Shown here piece after piece: positions 8,370-19,667 of a DNA stretch of 64,000 bases. A program made the position numbers and the translations under genes. Within the stretch, counting starts at the first letter, position 1. Each line of letters opens with the position of its first letter. Source of the DNA: Mycobacterium sp. MBM (GTDB lineage Bacteria; Actinomycetota; Actinomycetes; Mycobacteriales; Mycobacteriaceae); contig JAKJHY010000002.1 of the NCBI GenBank assembly GCA_021648845.1, positions 186,001-250,000 of the forward strand. The letters are read 5' to 3'. The notes beneath the pieces are model-generated. The model worked only from the letters and a program-made list of their open reading frames with translations, was not told the origin of the DNA and searched no databases.

Positions 8370-10229
8370 GTGCCGAAGACCCAGAACCACAGCGAGACCG
8401 CTCAGCAACGGTTGCGAGATATCCGCGACGATGTGGACACCCTGCTGACACGCTTACCCGAGGCCGAGTCGACATGGTCGAACTGGCTGGCGGATGTGGC
8501 GCCCCGCTATCAGTCCAGCGCTCGAAACATGGTGCATTATTGGGCAATACGGCAATATGATCTGCGCGATCTGCAGGCCAGGCTGTCAGCGTTCGGGCTG
8601 TCGTCATTGGGCCGCAGCGAACCACACGTCGAGGCCACCCTGCACGCGGTCAGGGCGGCGATCGACGCCACACTCGACGACGGGTGGCGTCAGCCGATCG
8701 TTGATGGGGTGGCGATCAACCAGGGCCCGGACCTGTTGGCACAGCGAACGCGGGAGTTGTTCGGACCCGACCCGGCCGATCGCGCAACGCGGATCATGGT
8801 CACGTTGCCGTCGGCGGCGGCGACCGATGCCCGTCTGGTGCGCCGACTGGTCGAGCAGGGCATGAATGTGGCTCGCATCAATTGCGCGCACGACGATGCC
8901 ACGGCGTGGCGCGCCATGGCACGGCACGTCGCTGATGCGGCGGCGAGCACCGGCCGGCCATGCGCGATCGCCATGGACTTGGGTGGTCCCAAGTTGCGGA
9001 CCGGGCCGCTCGAGCCGGGACCGCGCGTGGTGAAACTGAAGCCTCCCAAGAACGCCGTCGGCCAGGTCGTCGGCGCTGCAAAAGCATGGTTGACCTCAGC
9101 CGAACACCCCACCGCCCCACCGGAGCCCGGCATGGTGACACTACCGGTGGGCGAACAGTGGCTCACCCGCCGCCGCGATGGGGACATCGTGCACCTGCAT
9201 GACACCCGCGGCGCCAAGCGCCGGATGGTGCTCAGCGCTGTCGATGAATCTGCAAGCGCACCTGGCGGATTCGTCGCCGCCGTCGAGCGCACCACCTACC
9301 TTGGCGCCGCAACGATGCTGCACGTCGCGGATGACCAGGATGCCACGCCGCTGGGTGACATCCCCCCTGTCGAGCAGAGCTTGATCCTGCACCGCGGTGA
9401 CATCCTCGAACTCACCAGGGATTGCTCGCCCGCGCCCGTCCTGAGCGGCGGAACTCCACGGATCGGCTGCACCCTGCCCGAACTGTTCGACCACGCTTGC
9501 GTCGGACAAACGGTGCATCTCGACGACGGCCGGATACGGGGCAGGATCGTCGGCACCGGGCCTGCGGTACTGCGTCTGCAGATCGAGCACGCCGCCGATG
9601 GTGGATCGCGCTTGCGCGCCGGCAAGGGCGTGAACGTACCCGGGATCGAACTACCCGTCTCGGCGCTGACCGATAAGGACGTCGAGGACCTCGCGGTCGT
9701 GGTGGAGCTCGCCGATCTGGTCGAGATGTCCTTCGTGCGTCGACCGCCCGATGTCGCACGGCTCCTCGAGGAGCTGGGGCGCCTTGGCGGCCGATCACTG
9801 GCAGTGGTGCTGAAGGTGGAGACGCGCCAGGCGTTCGAGCACCTTCCACAACTGCTGCTCACCCTCATGCGGCACCCTCGCGTCGGGGTGATGATCGCGC
9901 GTGGCGACCTGGCCGTCGAGTGTGGCTACGAACGCCTCGCCGAATTACAGGAGGAAATCCTGTGGTTGTGCGAAGCGGCGCACCTGCCCGTGATCTGGGC
10001 GACCCAGGTCCTCGATCAACTCGCCAGAACCGGCAACCCGTCCCGGGCCGAGATCAGCGACGCCGCGATGAGCGAACGCGCTGAATGCGTGATGCTGAAC
10101 AAGGGGCCGCACGTCGAGGATGCCGTCGGTGCCCTCGACGACATCCTCAAACGTATGGCAGACCACCATTACAAGAAGACGGCCCTGCTGCCGTCCCTGC
10201 ACTCGTGGCGGCCCGAGCGCGAAAGCTAG
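8370..10229 (+). CDS. pyruvate-kinase-like protein with N-terminal extension and no C-terminal domain
   Basis: A 619-aa protein. GTG at 8370 is preceded by a good site (gaaggag, 8358-8364). Residues 1-145 are a helical extension with no recognised motif. Pyruvate kinase barrel motifs then follow: MVTLPS..., NVARINCAH (counterpart of RLNFSHG), [12 protein letters not shown] (counterpart of DTKGPEIRTG), [10 protein letters not shown] (catalytic Lys and Mg-binding Glu), [10 protein letters not shown] (Mg-binding Asp), [18 protein letters not shown] and CVMLNKGP. The B-domain region (about 225-400) is longer than usual and the allosteric C-terminal domain is missing. It may phosphorylate ADP from PEP, or use another enol-phosphate. 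It is not in the corresponding place in M. tuberculosis (from memory). The end overlaps convergent metK by four bases. Confidence 0.82.
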   Translation: MPKTQNHSETAQQRLRDIRDDVDTLLTRLPEAESTWSNWLADVAPRYQSSARNMVHYWAIRQYDLRDLQARLSAFGLSSLGRSEPHVEATLHAVRAAIDATLDDGWRQPIVDGVAINQGPDLLAQRTRELFGPDPADRATRIMVTLPSAAATDARLVRRLVEQGMNVARINCAHDDATAWRAMARHVADAAASTGRPCAIAMDLGGPKLRTGPLEPGPRVVKLKPPKNAVGQVVGAAKAWLTSAEHPTAPPEPGMVTLPVGEQWLTRRRDGDIVHLHDTRGAKRRMVLSAVDESASAPGGFVAAVERTTYLGAATMLHVADDQDATPLGDIPPVEQSLILHRGDILELTRDCSPAPVLSGGTPRIGCTLPELFDHACVGQTVHLDDGRIRGRIVGTGPAVLRLQIEHAADGGSRLRAGKGVNVPGIELPVSALTDKDVEDLAVVVELADLVEMSFVRRPPDVARLLEELGRLGGRSLAVVLKVETRQAFEHLPQLLLTLMRHPRVGVMIARGDLAVECGYERLAELQEEILWLCEAAHLPVIWATQVLDQLARTGNPSRAEISDAAMSERAECVMLNKGPHVEDAVGALDDILKRMADHHYKKTALLPSLHSWRPERES

Positions 10230-11425
10230 ACGGACGCCTTCAGGTCGTCGACCTTGTTGGTCTGCTCCCACGGCAGCTCGATATCGGTGCGACCGAAGTG
10301 GCCGTAGGCCGCGGTCTGGGCGTAGATCGGGCGTAGCAGGTCGAGGTCGCGCACGATCGCGCCGGGGCGCAGATCGAACACGCTGCTGATGGCCTTCTCG
10401 ATGCGGGCCGGATCCACGGTCTCGGTGCCGAACGTCTCGACGAACAAGCCGACCGGGGCGGCCTTGCCGATGGCGTAGGCGACCTGGACCTCGACCCGCT
10501 CGGCCAGCCCGGCGGCGACCACGTTCTTGGCCACCCAGCGCATCGCGTAGGCCGCGGAGCGGTCCACCTTGGACGGGTCCTTGCCCGAGAATGCGCCGCC
10601 ACCGTGGCGGGCCCAGCCGCCGTAGGTGTCGACGATGATCTTGCGCCCGGTGAGACCGGCATCGCCCATCGGCCCGCCGAGCACGAACTTGCCGGTCGGG
10701 TTGACCAGCAGTCGGTAGTCGGAGGTGTCCAGGGATTCGTGACCCAGATCCGCCAGCACGGTGTTGACCACCTTCTCGCGGATATCGGGGGCCAGCTGGC
10801 CGTCCAGATCGATGCCGTCGGCGTGCTGGGTGGACAGCACCACCGTGTCCAGGCGCACCGGGGTCTTACCGTCGTACTGAATGGTGACCTGGGTCTTGCC
10901 GTCCGGGCGCAGGTAGTCCAGCACGCCGTTCTTGCGAACCTCGGTCAGCCGGCGGGCCAGCCGGTGGGCCAGCGCGATCGGCAGCGGCATCAGTTCGGGG
11001 GTGTCGCCGATCGCGTAGCCGAACATCAGCCCCTGGTCGCCCGCACCCTGGGAGTCCAGCGGGTCCCCTGCGCCCTCCACCCGCGCCTCGTGCGCCTTGT
11101 CGACGCCCTGGGCGATATCCGGGGACTGCGCACCGATGGCGATGTTCACGCCGCAGGAGGCGCCGTCGAAACCCTTGGTCGACGAGTCGTAGCCGATATC
11201 GAGGATGCGCTCGCGCACGATCTTGGGGATATCGGCGTAGGCCGACGTGGTGACCTCGCCGGCGACGTGGACCTGACCGGTGGTGACCAGCGTCTCCACC
11301 GCGACCCGCGAGGCGGGATCCTGCTCCAGCAGCGCGTCGAGCACCGAGTCGCTGATCGCATCACAGATCTTGTCGGGGTGACCTTCGGTGACCGACTCAC
11401 TGGTAAACAGCCGACCTGCGCTCAC
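10226..11425 (-). CDS. metK: S-adenosylmethionine synthetase
   Basis: A 399-aa cytoplasmic enzyme joining ATP and methionine to make SAM with release of phosphate and diphosphate. Conserved motifs: [12 protein letters not shown] near the N-terminus, [12 protein letters not shown] (about residue 125) and [19 protein letters not shown] (phosphate loop). Length is normal. GTG at 11425 has GGAGG seven bases upstream (11433-11437), which sets the start. The region upstream (11426-11524) is AT-richer than its surroundings and probably holds its promoter. It is downstream of coaBC on the same strand. Confidence 0.98.
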   Translation of the reverse strand: MSAGRLFTSESVTEGHPDKICDAISDSVLDALLEQDPASRVAVETLVTTGQVHVAGEVTTSAYADIPKIVRERILDIGYDSSTKGFDGASCGVNIAIGAQSPDIAQGVDKAHEARVEGAGDPLDSQGAGDQGLMFGYAIGDTPELMPLPIALAHRLARRLTEVRKNGVLDYLRPDGKTQVTIQYDGKTPVRLDTVVLSTQHADGIDLDGQLAPDIREKVVNTVLADLGHESLDTSDYRLLVNPTGKFVLGGPMGDAGLTGRKIIVDTYGGWARHGGGAFSGKDPSKVDRSAAYAMRWVAKNVVAAGLAERVEVQVAYAIGKAAPVGLFVETFGTETVDPARIEKAISSVFDLRPGAIVRDLDLLRPIYAQTAAYGHFGRTDIELPWEQTNKVDDLKASV

Positions 11426-11524
11426 GTGGCATCCTCCATTAGTTAGATAGTCGAATCTTTATTGTGCTCATTGGCAGCCAACCGTGTCCACGGCGCGGAC
11501 GCAACAGTTACCTGCACGCGGGTG

Positions 11525-12763
11525 TCAGCCCTTTAGGAGTGCCCCGATCGCGTCCACGATACGGCTGGCCATCAAAGTCTTCGAACCGTGCTCCAGTGCG
11601 GTCTCGGTGCCGTCGGCGGCCAGTATCCAGCCGTCGTTGTGATCGACCTCGAACGCCCTGCCTTCACCGACGGCGTTGACCACCAGCAACTCGCAGCCCT
11701 TGCGCCTGAGCTTGGCCCTGGCGTGGAACAACACATCGCCGTCGGCATCGCCGGTCTCGGCGGCGAAACCGACGATCGCCCGCATATCGGGCAGCTGGCC
11801 CTCCGCGCGGGCCCGGACGGCCCCGGCGAGTACATCGTCGTTGCGCACCAGCTCGACCGACGGGGCGTCGGTCTCGTCGGCGCTCTTCTTGATCTTGGCG
11901 GTCGCCACCTGCGCGGGCCGGAAATCCGCGACGGCGGCGGCCATCACCAGCACGTGAGCGCCCGGTGCGTGCTTGGACACCGCATCACCGAGCTGGGCGG
12001 CCGAACCGATGTGCACGACGTTGACCCCGGCCGGGTCGACGAGCCCCGCGGTGTTCCCGGCGATCAGCGTGACCTCGGCACCGCGCTGGGCCATCACCCG
12101 CGCGACCGCATAACCCTGCTTGCCGGAGCTGCGGTTACCGATGAAACGCACCGGGTCCAGCGGTTCGCGGGTGCCACCGGCGGTGACGAGCACCCGCACT
12201 CCGGCCATGTCGTAAGGCAGCGCGTCGCCGCGTTCCAGCAGCAGCCCCGCAAGGGTGGTGATCTCCTCAGCCTCGGGCAGCCGTCCCGGCCCGGTGTCGG
12301 CGCCGGTGAGGCGCCCGGATGCGGGTTCCAGGACCACGGCCCCACGCCGCCGCAGCGTCGCCACGTTGTCCACCGTCGCCGGATGGAACCACATCTCGGT
12401 ATGCATGGCGGGCGCGAACAGCACCGGGCAGCGGGCGGTCAGCAAGGTCGCGGTCAACAGGTCGTCCGCGCGCCCGGCGACCGCACGGGCCAGCAGATCC
12501 GCGGTGGCCGGCGCCACCACGACCAAATCGGCGTCCTGACCGATGCGCACATGAGGCACCTGGTCGACATTCTCGAACACACCGGTGTGCACCGGATGAC
12601 CGGACAGCGCTTCGAAGGTGGCCGCGCCGACGAACTTCAGGGCGGACTCGGTGGGCAGCACCCGCACCGAATGGCCGGCCTCGGTGAGCTGGCGGACCAC
12701 TGTGCACGCCTTGTAGGCGGCGATGCCCCCGGCGACGCCGACGACGATCCGCTTGCGCTCCAT
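11525..12763 (-). CDS. coaBC: bifunctional phosphopantothenoylcysteine decarboxylase / phosphopantothenate-cysteine ligase
   Basis: A 412-aa protein catalysing two steps of coenzyme A synthesis. The N-terminal CoaC flavodoxin-like half (1-190) begins KRIVVGVAGGIAAYKA and contains the catalytic His/FMN region and PAMHTEMW. The C-terminal CoaB half (190-412) has VLVTAGGTREPLDPVRFIGNRSSGKQGYA, the CTP/phosphopantothenate-binding start, and a lysine-bearing AKIKKS loop. It begins 12 bases after rpoZ and is in the rpoZ-gmk-mihF group as in other mycobacteria. Confidence 0.97.
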   Translation of the reverse strand: MERKRIVVGVAGGIAAYKACTVVRQLTEAGHSVRVLPTESALKFVGAATFEALSGHPVHTGVFENVDQVPHVRIGQDADLVVVAPATADLLARAVAGRADDLLTATLLTARCPVLFAPAMHTEMWFHPATVDNVATLRRRGAVVLEPASGRLTGADTGPGRLPEAEEITTLAGLLLERGDALPYDMAGVRVLVTAGGTREPLDPVRFIGNRSSGKQGYAVARVMAQRGAEVTLIAGNTAGLVDPAGVNVVHIGSAAQLGDAVSKHAPGAHVLVMAAAVADFRPAQVATAKIKKSADETDAPSVELVRNDDVLAGAVRARAEGQLPDMRAIVGFAAETGDADGDVLFHARAKLRRKGCELLVVNAVGEGRAFEVDHNDGWILAADGTETALEHGSKTLMASRIVDAIGALLKG

Positions 12764-12775
12764 CAGCCGGTGGGC

Positions 12776-13102
<327 letters not shown>

Positions 13103-13140
13103 TTAAAGACGATGCAGTTGGTGTAAAAGAGGCGAACCGG

Positions 13141-13719
13141 CTAGCGGGCCACCAGCAAGGATACCAATTCTGTGCACGCCGACTCCAATTGACTGTTGAC
13201 GACCACCACATCGAAGTCGGTTTGGGCGGCCATTTCCTCGCGCGCGGTGCTCAGCCGCCGGGCCTGGACCTCCGGGCTCTCGGTGCCACGGCCGATCAAG
13301 CGCTCCTGGAGCACCTCCCAGCTGGGCGGGGCGAGGAATACCGTCGTCACCTCGGGCATCGCGGCTTTGACGGCGCGGGCCCCGGCCAGATCGACCTCGA
13401 TCAGCACGGGCGCACCGCGCGCGACGGCCGAACGCACCGGCGCCGCCGGGGTGCCGGAACGGTGCAGGCCACCGTGGATATCGGCCCATTCGAGGAGTTC
13501 ACCCGCGTCGATCAGCCGCTGGAACTCCTCGGCCGAGACGAAGGTGTAGTCCACGCCGTCGACCTCACCGGGTCGCGGCGCACGTGTCGTCACGGACACG
13601 CTGAAATACAGGTCGGGAATCCGGTCACGCAGACAGCGCACCACCGTGGACTTCCCGACGGCGGACGGGCCGGACAGGACCACCACTGCAGCCTTGTCCG
13701 GCCCACCACCAGTCTTCAC
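13141..13719 (-). CDS. gmk: guanylate kinase
   Basis: A 192-aa P-loop kinase converting GMP plus ATP to GDP plus ADP. Walker A is [12 protein letters not shown] near residue 15. The GMP-binding segment [21 protein letters not shown] follows, and the later [16 protein letters not shown] is also conserved. ATG at 13719 lies 16 bases after the mihF stop, so the two genes are cotranscribed. Gene order mihF-gmk-rpoZ-coaBC-metK is typical of mycobacteria. Confidence 0.97.
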   Translation of the reverse strand: MKTGGGPDKAAVVVLSGPSAVGKSTVVRCLRDRIPDLYFSVSVTTRAPRPGEVDGVDYTFVSAEEFQRLIDAGELLEWADIHGGLHRSGTPAAPVRSAVARGAPVLIEVDLAGARAVKAAMPEVTTVFLAPPSWEVLQERLIGRGTESPEVQARRLSTAREEMAAQTDFDVVVVNSQLESACTELVSLLVAR

Positions 13720-13735
13720 TTGTCTGTACTGCGTT

Positions 13736-14059
13736 TTAGTCGGCGGTGAAGTCGAACTTCTCCAGGAGGGCCTTGCGCTGACGATCGCCGAGGCCGCGCA
13801 GGCGGCGGGTCGGGGCGATCTCCAGTTCGGTCATGATCTCCTGCGCCTTGACCTTGCCGACCTTGGGCAGAGCCTCCAGAAGCGCGGAGACCTTCATCTT
13901 GCCCAAGACCTCATCGGTCTCGGCGTCCTTCAGCACCTGCTTGAGGTTGGTGCCGCCACGCTTCAGCCGATCTTTGAGCTCGGCTCGCGCTCGACGTGCG
14001 GCAGCAGCCTTCTCCAACGCTGCCGCGCGCTGTTCGTCGGTCAACTGGGGAAGGGCCAC
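13736..14059 (-). CDS. mihF: mycobacterial integration host factor mIHF
   Basis: A 107-aa basic protein, [20 protein letters not shown] at the N-terminus and a helix-two-turn-helix region ([19 protein letters not shown]) that binds DNA. mIHF is an actinobacterial nucleoid protein unrelated to E. coli IHF and essential in mycobacteria tested. GTG at 14059 has a strong GGAGGA site eight bases upstream. The length agrees with the short form. First gene of the mihF-gmk-rpoZ-coaBC-metK group. Confidence 0.96.
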   Translation of the reverse strand: MALPQLTDEQRAAALEKAAAARRARAELKDRLKRGGTNLKQVLKDAETDEVLGKMKVSALLEALPKVGKVKAQEIMTELEIAPTRRLRGLGDRQRKALLEKFDFTAD

Positions 14060-14482
14060 GGGGTTCCTCCGTCTCTCGCCATCTGTTGTTTCATCACGGC
14101 TGGATCACGTAACCAGCCAGCGACGACGACCGTACCCACGCAACCTGACGAAAGCTAACCCCACCCCCGGGTTACCGCATCAAAAGTCCAGCGTGTACGG
14201 CATGCGCCCGCGCTGCCGGTTTCCCGTCGACGCGCACCACTCGCGCCGCCGAGATTTCTGATGTCCCTGCATATCAAGGGTTTTCGGCGCTCCGGCAGGT
14301 GGGCGGTGGTTTCTTCCGACCTGTCGCAAGTTCGCTGAATCGCCGATCCTGGCGGTCGAATGAGAAATTTTGGCTGGTCATGGCGTGTCGGGCGTGTCGT
14401 CGGCCGCACCGCAGCCGCGCCGTGGCCGCGGTGCACCCGTCGCCTTGATTACCTGGACAAAAGGTGGCTACTGCGGAGTAGG
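14060..14482. other. intergenic region between divergent mihF and DUF2330 genes
   Basis: About 420 bases with no convincing coding sequence. It should contain the mihF promoter and that of the DUF2330 gene. At 14454-14459 TGGACA and at 14479-14484 TAGGAT (19 bases apart) form a possible promoter for the plus-strand gene. No strong hairpin or repeat was seen. Confidence 0.5.
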
Positions 14483-15535
14483 ATGCCGCCGGTGTCAGCT
14501 GCGATCAGGTCGGTTTGCGCGGTCCTCGTGGTGCTGCTGACCGGGGCGGCGACCAACCTGGTCAGCCCGGCCTGGGCGTGCGGTTGCGGGGCCTACATCC
14601 CGGACCGGCCCGGGGCCGGCGTCGTCGACGAGCGGGCCCTGATCGCCTGGGACGGGCACACCGAGGACATCCTGATGTCGTTCGGGGTGCGCGGCAGTTC
14701 GGACCGCGCAGCCTGGGTGATGCCGGTGCCGGCGGCGGCCCGGGTGACCCTCGGCGACAACGCCGTGTTCGACGATCTCGCCGCCGTGACCGCGCCGCGC
14801 ATCGAATACCACGACCGGTGGTGGCCGACACTGCGCTGGCTGACCGGCGACGCCGACACGGTCGACGGGGCCGGCGCCCGCGCACCCGCCGGGGTCAGTG
14901 TGCTCTCCGCCCAGCGCATCGGTCCGTTCGCGGTGACCCGGCTGGCCGGTGACGACCCGGCGGCGCTGGCCGGCTGGCTCGGCGCCAACGATTTCCCGCA
15001 CCCGGCCGGGCTGAACGACAACCTCGCGCCCTATGTGCGGCAGGGCTGGGAGATCGTTGCCATCCAACTCGCCCCGGACGGCACCGGAACCTTGACCGGT
15101 GCGCTGCAACCGTTGCGGCTGTCGTTCGCCTCCGAACGCGTGATCTACCCGATGCGACTGTCCCGGGCGGCGAGCGCACCGCAGTCGGTGGCGCTCGCCG
15201 TGCTCGCCGAGCACCGGATGGATCCGAGCACGGTGCCGGTGCCCGGCGCCACGCCGATATTGGCGTACGCCGGACGCCTGACGAAGGACACCGCGCCGCC
15301 AGCCCTGGCGCCCTACCTGGGGTCCGGCACCTTCCTGACGAGTTGGACCGACTTCATCGGCGAGCCCGCACAGATCGAGCAGGACTACGTCTTCACCCGC
15401 GCCGCCACCGACGCGACGCACCAGCAGGTCATCCACCGCACCCGCGATCGCGGTGACATCACCGGCACCCTGCTGCTCGCCGCGGCGGCCGGGGTCCTGG
15501 TCGTGGCGCTGCGGCGGGGCCGTCAGGCCAGATAG
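14483..15535 (+). CDS. DUF2330 family exported, membrane-anchored protein
   Basis: A 350-aa protein with a signal peptide ([22 protein letters not shown]) directly followed by CGCGAYIPD, the conserved cysteine-rich start of DUF2330 proteins. It ends with a C-terminal helix ([16 protein letters not shown]) and basic RRGRQAR, so most of the protein is outside the membrane and anchored at both ends or at the C-terminus after cleavage. Conserved blocks [20 protein letters not shown] and AAWVMPVPA also fit the family. Function unknown. ATG 14483 has GGAG four bases upstream. Alternatively, TAGGAT (14479-14484) could give a leaderless start at GTG 14492. The end overlaps convergent pyrF by 13 bases. 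Confidence 0.85.
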   Translation: MPPVSAAIRSVCAVLVVLLTGAATNLVSPAWACGCGAYIPDRPGAGVVDERALIAWDGHTEDILMSFGVRGSSDRAAWVMPVPAAARVTLGDNAVFDDLAAVTAPRIEYHDRWWPTLRWLTGDADTVDGAGARAPAGVSVLSAQRIGPFAVTRLAGDDPAALAGWLGANDFPHPAGLNDNLAPYVRQGWEIVAIQLAPDGTGTLTGALQPLRLSFASERVIYPMRLSRAASAPQSVALAVLAEHRMDPSTVPVPGATPILAYAGRLTKDTAPPALAPYLGSGTFLTSWTDFIGEPAQIEQDYVFTRAATDATHQQVIHRTRDRGDITGTLLLAAAAGVLVVALRRGRQAR

Positions 15536-16323
15536 GCGACCTGGTCGCGCAGTGCGGCCGCGGCGGCCCGCAATGCGTCGACATCCGGCCCCACCCGCAG
15601 GATCTCGCGGGACACCGCGGGCAGCACCCGCGCCCCCAACCGCCCGAGATCCTCGGGACGCCCGCCCTGCGCACCCACACCGGGCGCCAGCACCGGCCCG
15701 TTCAACGCGCTCAGCTGCGGCGGTTCGGCCAGCGTCGCACCGATCACCACACCGACCGAACCGGCTGCGGTGCCGTCATTTTCGGCCCGCACCGCGTCCA
15801 CGATGGTTTGCGCCACGGTCCGCCCGCCGGTCTGGGCGCGCTGCACACCGGCGCCCTCCGGGTTCGATGTCGCCGCCAGCACGAACACACCACGCCCGTG
15901 CGCCGCGGCGACCTCGAGCAGCGGTCGCAGCGATTCGAAGCCCAGGTACGGCGAGGCGGTGACCGCGTCGGCCGCCAACGGCGAGTCCCCCGCCCAGGCC
16001 TGCGCGTAGGCGGCCATGGTGGAACCGATATCGCCGCGCTTGGCGTCGGCGAGCACCAGCACCCCGGCGGCCCGCAGCGCCGCGATCGTCTGCTCCAGCA
16101 CCGCGAAGCCCGCCGCCCCGTACGCCTCGAAGAAGGCCACCTGCGGTTTGACGATGGCGTAGTCGGCGAAGGCCTCGACACAGATCTCGCTGAATGCGCG
16201 CAGCCCGGACACATCGGCGGGCAGACCCCACGACGTCAGCAGTTCGGGATGCGGGTCGATGCCGGGACACAACGGCCCCCTGGCGGCGACGGCCTCGGTC
16301 AGCCGCGTCCCGAAACCCGTCAC
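15523..16323 (-). CDS. pyrF: orotidine 5'-phosphate decarboxylase (type 2)
   Basis: A 266-aa enzyme converting OMP to UMP, the last step of de novo pyrimidine synthesis. The active-site signature is [14 protein letters not shown] (about residue 92), with the type-2 substrate loops [12 protein letters not shown] and [13 protein letters not shown] at 16323 overlaps the carB stop by four bases (GTGA), making it the last gene of the pyr operon. Orientation and order pyrR-B-C-x-carA-carB-pyrF are as in other mycobacteria. Confidence 0.97.
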   Translation of the reverse strand: MTGFGTRLTEAVAARGPLCPGIDPHPELLTSWGLPADVSGLRAFSEICVEAFADYAIVKPQVAFFEAYGAAGFAVLEQTIAALRAAGVLVLADAKRGDIGSTMAAYAQAWAGDSPLAADAVTASPYLGFESLRPLLEVAAAHGRGVFVLAATSNPEGAGVQRAQTGGRTVAQTIVDAVRAENDGTAAGSVGVVIGATLAEPPQLSALNGPVLAPGVGAQGGRPEDLGRLGARVLPAVSREILRVGPDVDALRAAAAALRDQVAYLA

Positions 16324-19300
16324 GACCGTCCGGTCCCCAGCTGGCTGTGCAGCTCCTGCAGCGACCGCACGCCGATGTCACCGCGGATACCGGCCTCGAT
16401 ACCCTGCACCGCGGCCGAGGCGCCCTGCACCGTCGTCACGCACGGGATGTTCACCGACACCGCGGCCGACCGGATTTCGTAGCCGTCGATACGCGGCCCG
16501 GAATTGCCGTACGGGGTGTTGATCACCATGTTGACCTCGCCGGAACGGATGGCGTCCACCGCGGACACCGAGGGCCGGCCCTCGCCTGGCTCCTCGAAGT
16601 TCTTGCGCACCACCTCACACGGAATACCGTTGCGGCGCAGCATCTCCGCGGTGCCTTCGGTGGCCAGCACCCGGAAGCCGAGATCGGCCAGCCGCTTGAC
16701 CGGGAACACCAACGAGCGCTTGTCCCGGTTGGCCACCGAGACGAACACCGTGCCCGAGGACGGCAGCGATCCGTAGGCCGCGGTCTGGCTCTTGGCGAAC
16801 GCGGTGCCGAAATCGCGGTCGATGCCCATCACCTCACCGGTGGACTTCATCTCCGGGCCGAGCAGCGAATCCACCTGCGAACCATCGGCCTTGCGGAACC
16901 GGTGGAATGGCAGGACGGCTTCCTTCACCGCGATCGGCGCATCCGGGGAGACCGTCGCGCCGTCCCCCTCGGCGGCCAGAATGCCCTCCTCGCGCAGCTG
17001 GGCGATGGTGGCACCCAGCATCACCCGCGCACACGCCTTGGCCAACGGCACCGCGGTGGCCTTGGAGACGAACGGCACCGTACGGCTGGCACGCGGGTTG
17101 GCCTCCAGCACGTAGAGCACGTCGTCCTTGAGCGCGTACTGCACGTTGAGCAGCCCCACCACGCCGATCCCGTGTGCCAGCGCCTCGGTGGCCGCGCGGA
17201 CCTTGTCGATATCGGTGCGCCCCAAGGTGACCGGCGGCAGCGCACACGCCGAGTCCCCGGAGTGGATCCCGGCCTCCTCGATGTGTTCCATCACGCCGCC
17301 GATGTAGACCTCGGCACCGTCGCAGAGCGCATCGACATCGATCTCGATGGCGTCCTCCAGGAACCGGTCCACCAACACCGGGTGCTCCGGGGACAACTCG
17401 GTGGCCCGCTGGATGTAGCCCTGCAGTGTCTCCTCGTCGTAGACGATCTCCATGCCACGCCCGCCGAGCACATAGGACGGGCGCACCAGCACCGGGTAAC
17501 CGATATCGGCGGCGATCCGACGCGCCTGATCGAAGCTGGTGGCGGTGCCGAAGCGGGGCGCGGGCAGCCCGGCCCGGCGCAGCACCTCCCCGAACTCACC
17601 GCGGTCCTCGGCCAGATCGATGGCCTCGGGTTTGGTGCCGACGATCGGCACCCCGGCGCGCTCCAGTCGGGCGGCCAACCCGAGCGGGGTCTGCCCACCC
17701 AATTGCACGATGACGCCGACGACGCCGGGTCCGGCTGCGCCGGAGGCCTGTTCGGCCTGGTAGACCTCCAGCACATCCTCGAAGGTCAGCGGTTCGAAGT
17801 AGAGCCGGTCGGCGGTGTCGTAGTCGGTGGACACCGTCTCGGGATTGCAGTTGACCATGATGGTCTCGAAACCGGCCTGACTCAACGTCGTTGCGGCATG
17901 CACGCAGCTGTAGTCGAACTCGATGCCCTGCCCGATCCGGTTGGGCCCGGAACCCAGGATGATCACCTTGGGCCGGTCGGCCTGCGGTGCCACCTCGGTC
18001 TCGGCGGCCGGATCCAGCTCATAGCTGCTGTAGTGATACGGCGTCTTGGCCTCGAACTCGGCGGCGCAGGTGTCCACGGTCTTGTACACCGGATGGATGC
18101 CGAGCCGCTCACGCAGCGCCCGCACCCCGGTCTCGCCGGCCAGTTCCGGCCGCAGGGCCGCGATCTGGCCGTCGGAGAGCCCGCTGTGTTTGGCGTGCCG
18201 CAGCAGCGTCTCGTCCAACACCGGGGCGTTGACGAGTTCGGCGCGCAGCGCCACCAGGGTGGCGATCTGGTCGACGAACCACGGGTCCACCCCGGAGGCC
18301 TCGGCGACCTGCTCGACCGACCCGCCCAGGCGCAGCGCCTGCTCGATATCGTAGATCCGGCCGTCGGTGGCGGTGCGCAGGTCGTCGAGCAGCTCCTCCA
18401 GGGTGGCCTCGCGGTCGGGTTGGGTCCAAAAGCCGGCGCGCTTGGTCTCCAGCGAACGCATCACCTTGCCGAGGGCCTCGATGAAGTTGCGGCCCAAGGA
18501 CATCGCTTCGCCCACCGATTTCATGGTGGTGGTCAGGGTGGGGTCGGCGCCGGGGAATTTCTCGAAGGCGAACCGGGGCGCCTTGACCACGACGTAATCG
18601 AGGGTCGGCTCGAAACAGGCCGGGGTCTCCTTGGTGATGTCGTTGACGATCTCGTCCAGGGTGTAGCCGATGGCCAGTTTGGCGGCGATCTTCGCGATGG
18701 GGAAACCGGTCGCCTTGGAGGCCAGCGCCGACGAACGCGAGACCCGCGGGTTCATCTCGATGACGATGAGACGTCCATCCTTGGGGTTGATCGCGAACTG
18801 GATGTTGCAGCCACCGGTGTCCACGCCGACCTCACGCAGGATGGCGATCCCCAGGTCGCGCATGGTCTGGTATTCGCGGTCGGTGAGCGTCATCGCCGGG
18901 GCGACGGTCACCGAGTCACCGGTGTGCACGCCCATCGGGTCGAAGTTCTCGATCGAACAGACCACCACCACGTTGTCGTGGTGGTCGCGCATCAGTTCGA
19001 GCTCGAATTCCTTCCAGCCGTAGATGGATTCCTCGATGAGCACGTTCGCGGTGGGCGATGCGGACAGCCCGTCGCCGGCCATCCGTTCGACATCCTCTGC
19101 CGAGTACGCCATCCCCGACCCCAGTCCGCCCATGGTGAACGACGGCCGCACCACGACCGGCAGCCCCAGGTCGGCGACGGTGTCGCGGACCTCGTCCATG
19201 GTGTAGCAGACCCGCGAGCGCGCCGACTCGCCACCGACCTTGGCGACGATGTCCTTGAACTTCTGCCGGTCCTCGCCGCGCTGGATGGCCTCGAAATCGG

Positions 19301-19667
19301 CGCCGATCATCTCGACGCCGTACTTGTCCAGGATGCCCTGGTCGTGCAGGGCGACGGCGGTGTTGAGTGCGGTCTGTCCGCCCAGGGTGGCCAGCACGGC
19401 GTCGATCTTGTTTCCGCGCTCAGCCTGCTGGGCGAAGATCTTCTCCACGAATGCCGCCGTGATGGGCTCGACATAGGTGTGGTCGGCGTACTCCGGGTCG
19501 GTCATGATCGTCGCCGGGTTCGAGTTGATCAGACTGACCTCCAGACCCTCTGCCCGCAGCACGCGGCAGGCCTGGGTGCCCGAGTAGTCGAACTCGCAGG
19601 CCTGCCCGATGACGATCGGGCCGGACCCGATCACCAGGACGTGGTTGAGATCGCTGCGACGTGGCAT
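16320..19667 (-). CDS. carB: carbamoyl-phosphate synthase large subunit
   Basis: A 1115-aa enzyme with two ATP-grasp halves. The N-terminal half (start [22 protein letters not shown]) makes carboxy-phosphate and carbamate. The second half (from about 550, [22 protein letters not shown]) phosphorylates carbamate. The C-terminal MGS-like domain (about 960-1115, [19 protein letters not shown]) normally binds allosteric effectors such as UMP. Together with CarA it supplies carbamoyl phosphate to PyrB and to arginine synthesis. ATG 19667 overlaps the carA TAA by one base (TAATG). Confidence 0.98.
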   Translation of the reverse strand: MPRRSDLNHVLVIGSGPIVIGQACEFDYSGTQACRVLRAEGLEVSLINSNPATIMTDPEYADHTYVEPITAAFVEKIFAQQAERGNKIDAVLATLGGQTALNTAVALHDQGILDKYGVEMIGADFEAIQRGEDRQKFKDIVAKVGGESARSRVCYTMDEVRDTVADLGLPVVVRPSFTMGGLGSGMAYSAEDVERMAGDGLSASPTANVLIEESIYGWKEFELELMRDHHDNVVVVCSIENFDPMGVHTGDSVTVAPAMTLTDREYQTMRDLGIAILREVGVDTGGCNIQFAINPKDGRLIVIEMNPRVSRSSALASKATGFPIAKIAAKLAIGYTLDEIVNDITKETPACFEPTLDYVVVKAPRFAFEKFPGADPTLTTTMKSVGEAMSLGRNFIEALGKVMRSLETKRAGFWTQPDREATLEELLDDLRTATDGRIYDIEQALRLGGSVEQVAEASGVDPWFVDQIATLVALRAELVNAPVLDETLLRHAKHSGLSDGQIAALRPELAGETGVRALRERLGIHPVYKTVDTCAAEFEAKTPYHYSSYELDPAAETEVAPQADRPKVIILGSGPNRIGQGIEFDYSCVHAATTLSQAGFETIMVNCNPETVSTDYDTADRLYFEPLTFEDVLEVYQAEQASGAAGPGVVGVIVQLGGQTPLGLAARLERAGVPIVGTKPEAIDLAEDRGEFGEVLRRAGLPAPRFGTATSFDQARRIAADIGYPVLVRPSYVLGGRGMEIVYDEETLQGYIQRATELSPEHPVLVDRFLEDAIEIDVDALCDGAEVYIGGVMEHIEEAGIHSGDSACALPPVTLGRTDIDKVRAATEALAHGIGVVGLLNVQYALKDDVLYVLEANPRASRTVPFVSKATAVPLAKACARVMLGATIAQLREEGILAAEGDGATVSPDAPIAVKEAVLPFHRFRKADGSQVDSLLGPEMKSTGEVMGIDRDFGTAFAKSQTAAYGSLPSSGTVFVSVANRDKRSLVFPVKRLADLGFRVLATEGTAEMLRRNGIPCEVVRKNFEEPGEGRPSVSAVDAIRSGEVNMVINTPYGNSGPRIDGYEIRSAAVSVNIPCVTTVQGASAAVQGIEAGIRGDIGVRSLQELHSQLGTGRS

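Noticed and set aside
14155..14436. 93-codon minus-strand frame between mihF and the DUF2330 gene.
   Set aside because: No start signal or recognisable motif; composition like random GC-rich frame.
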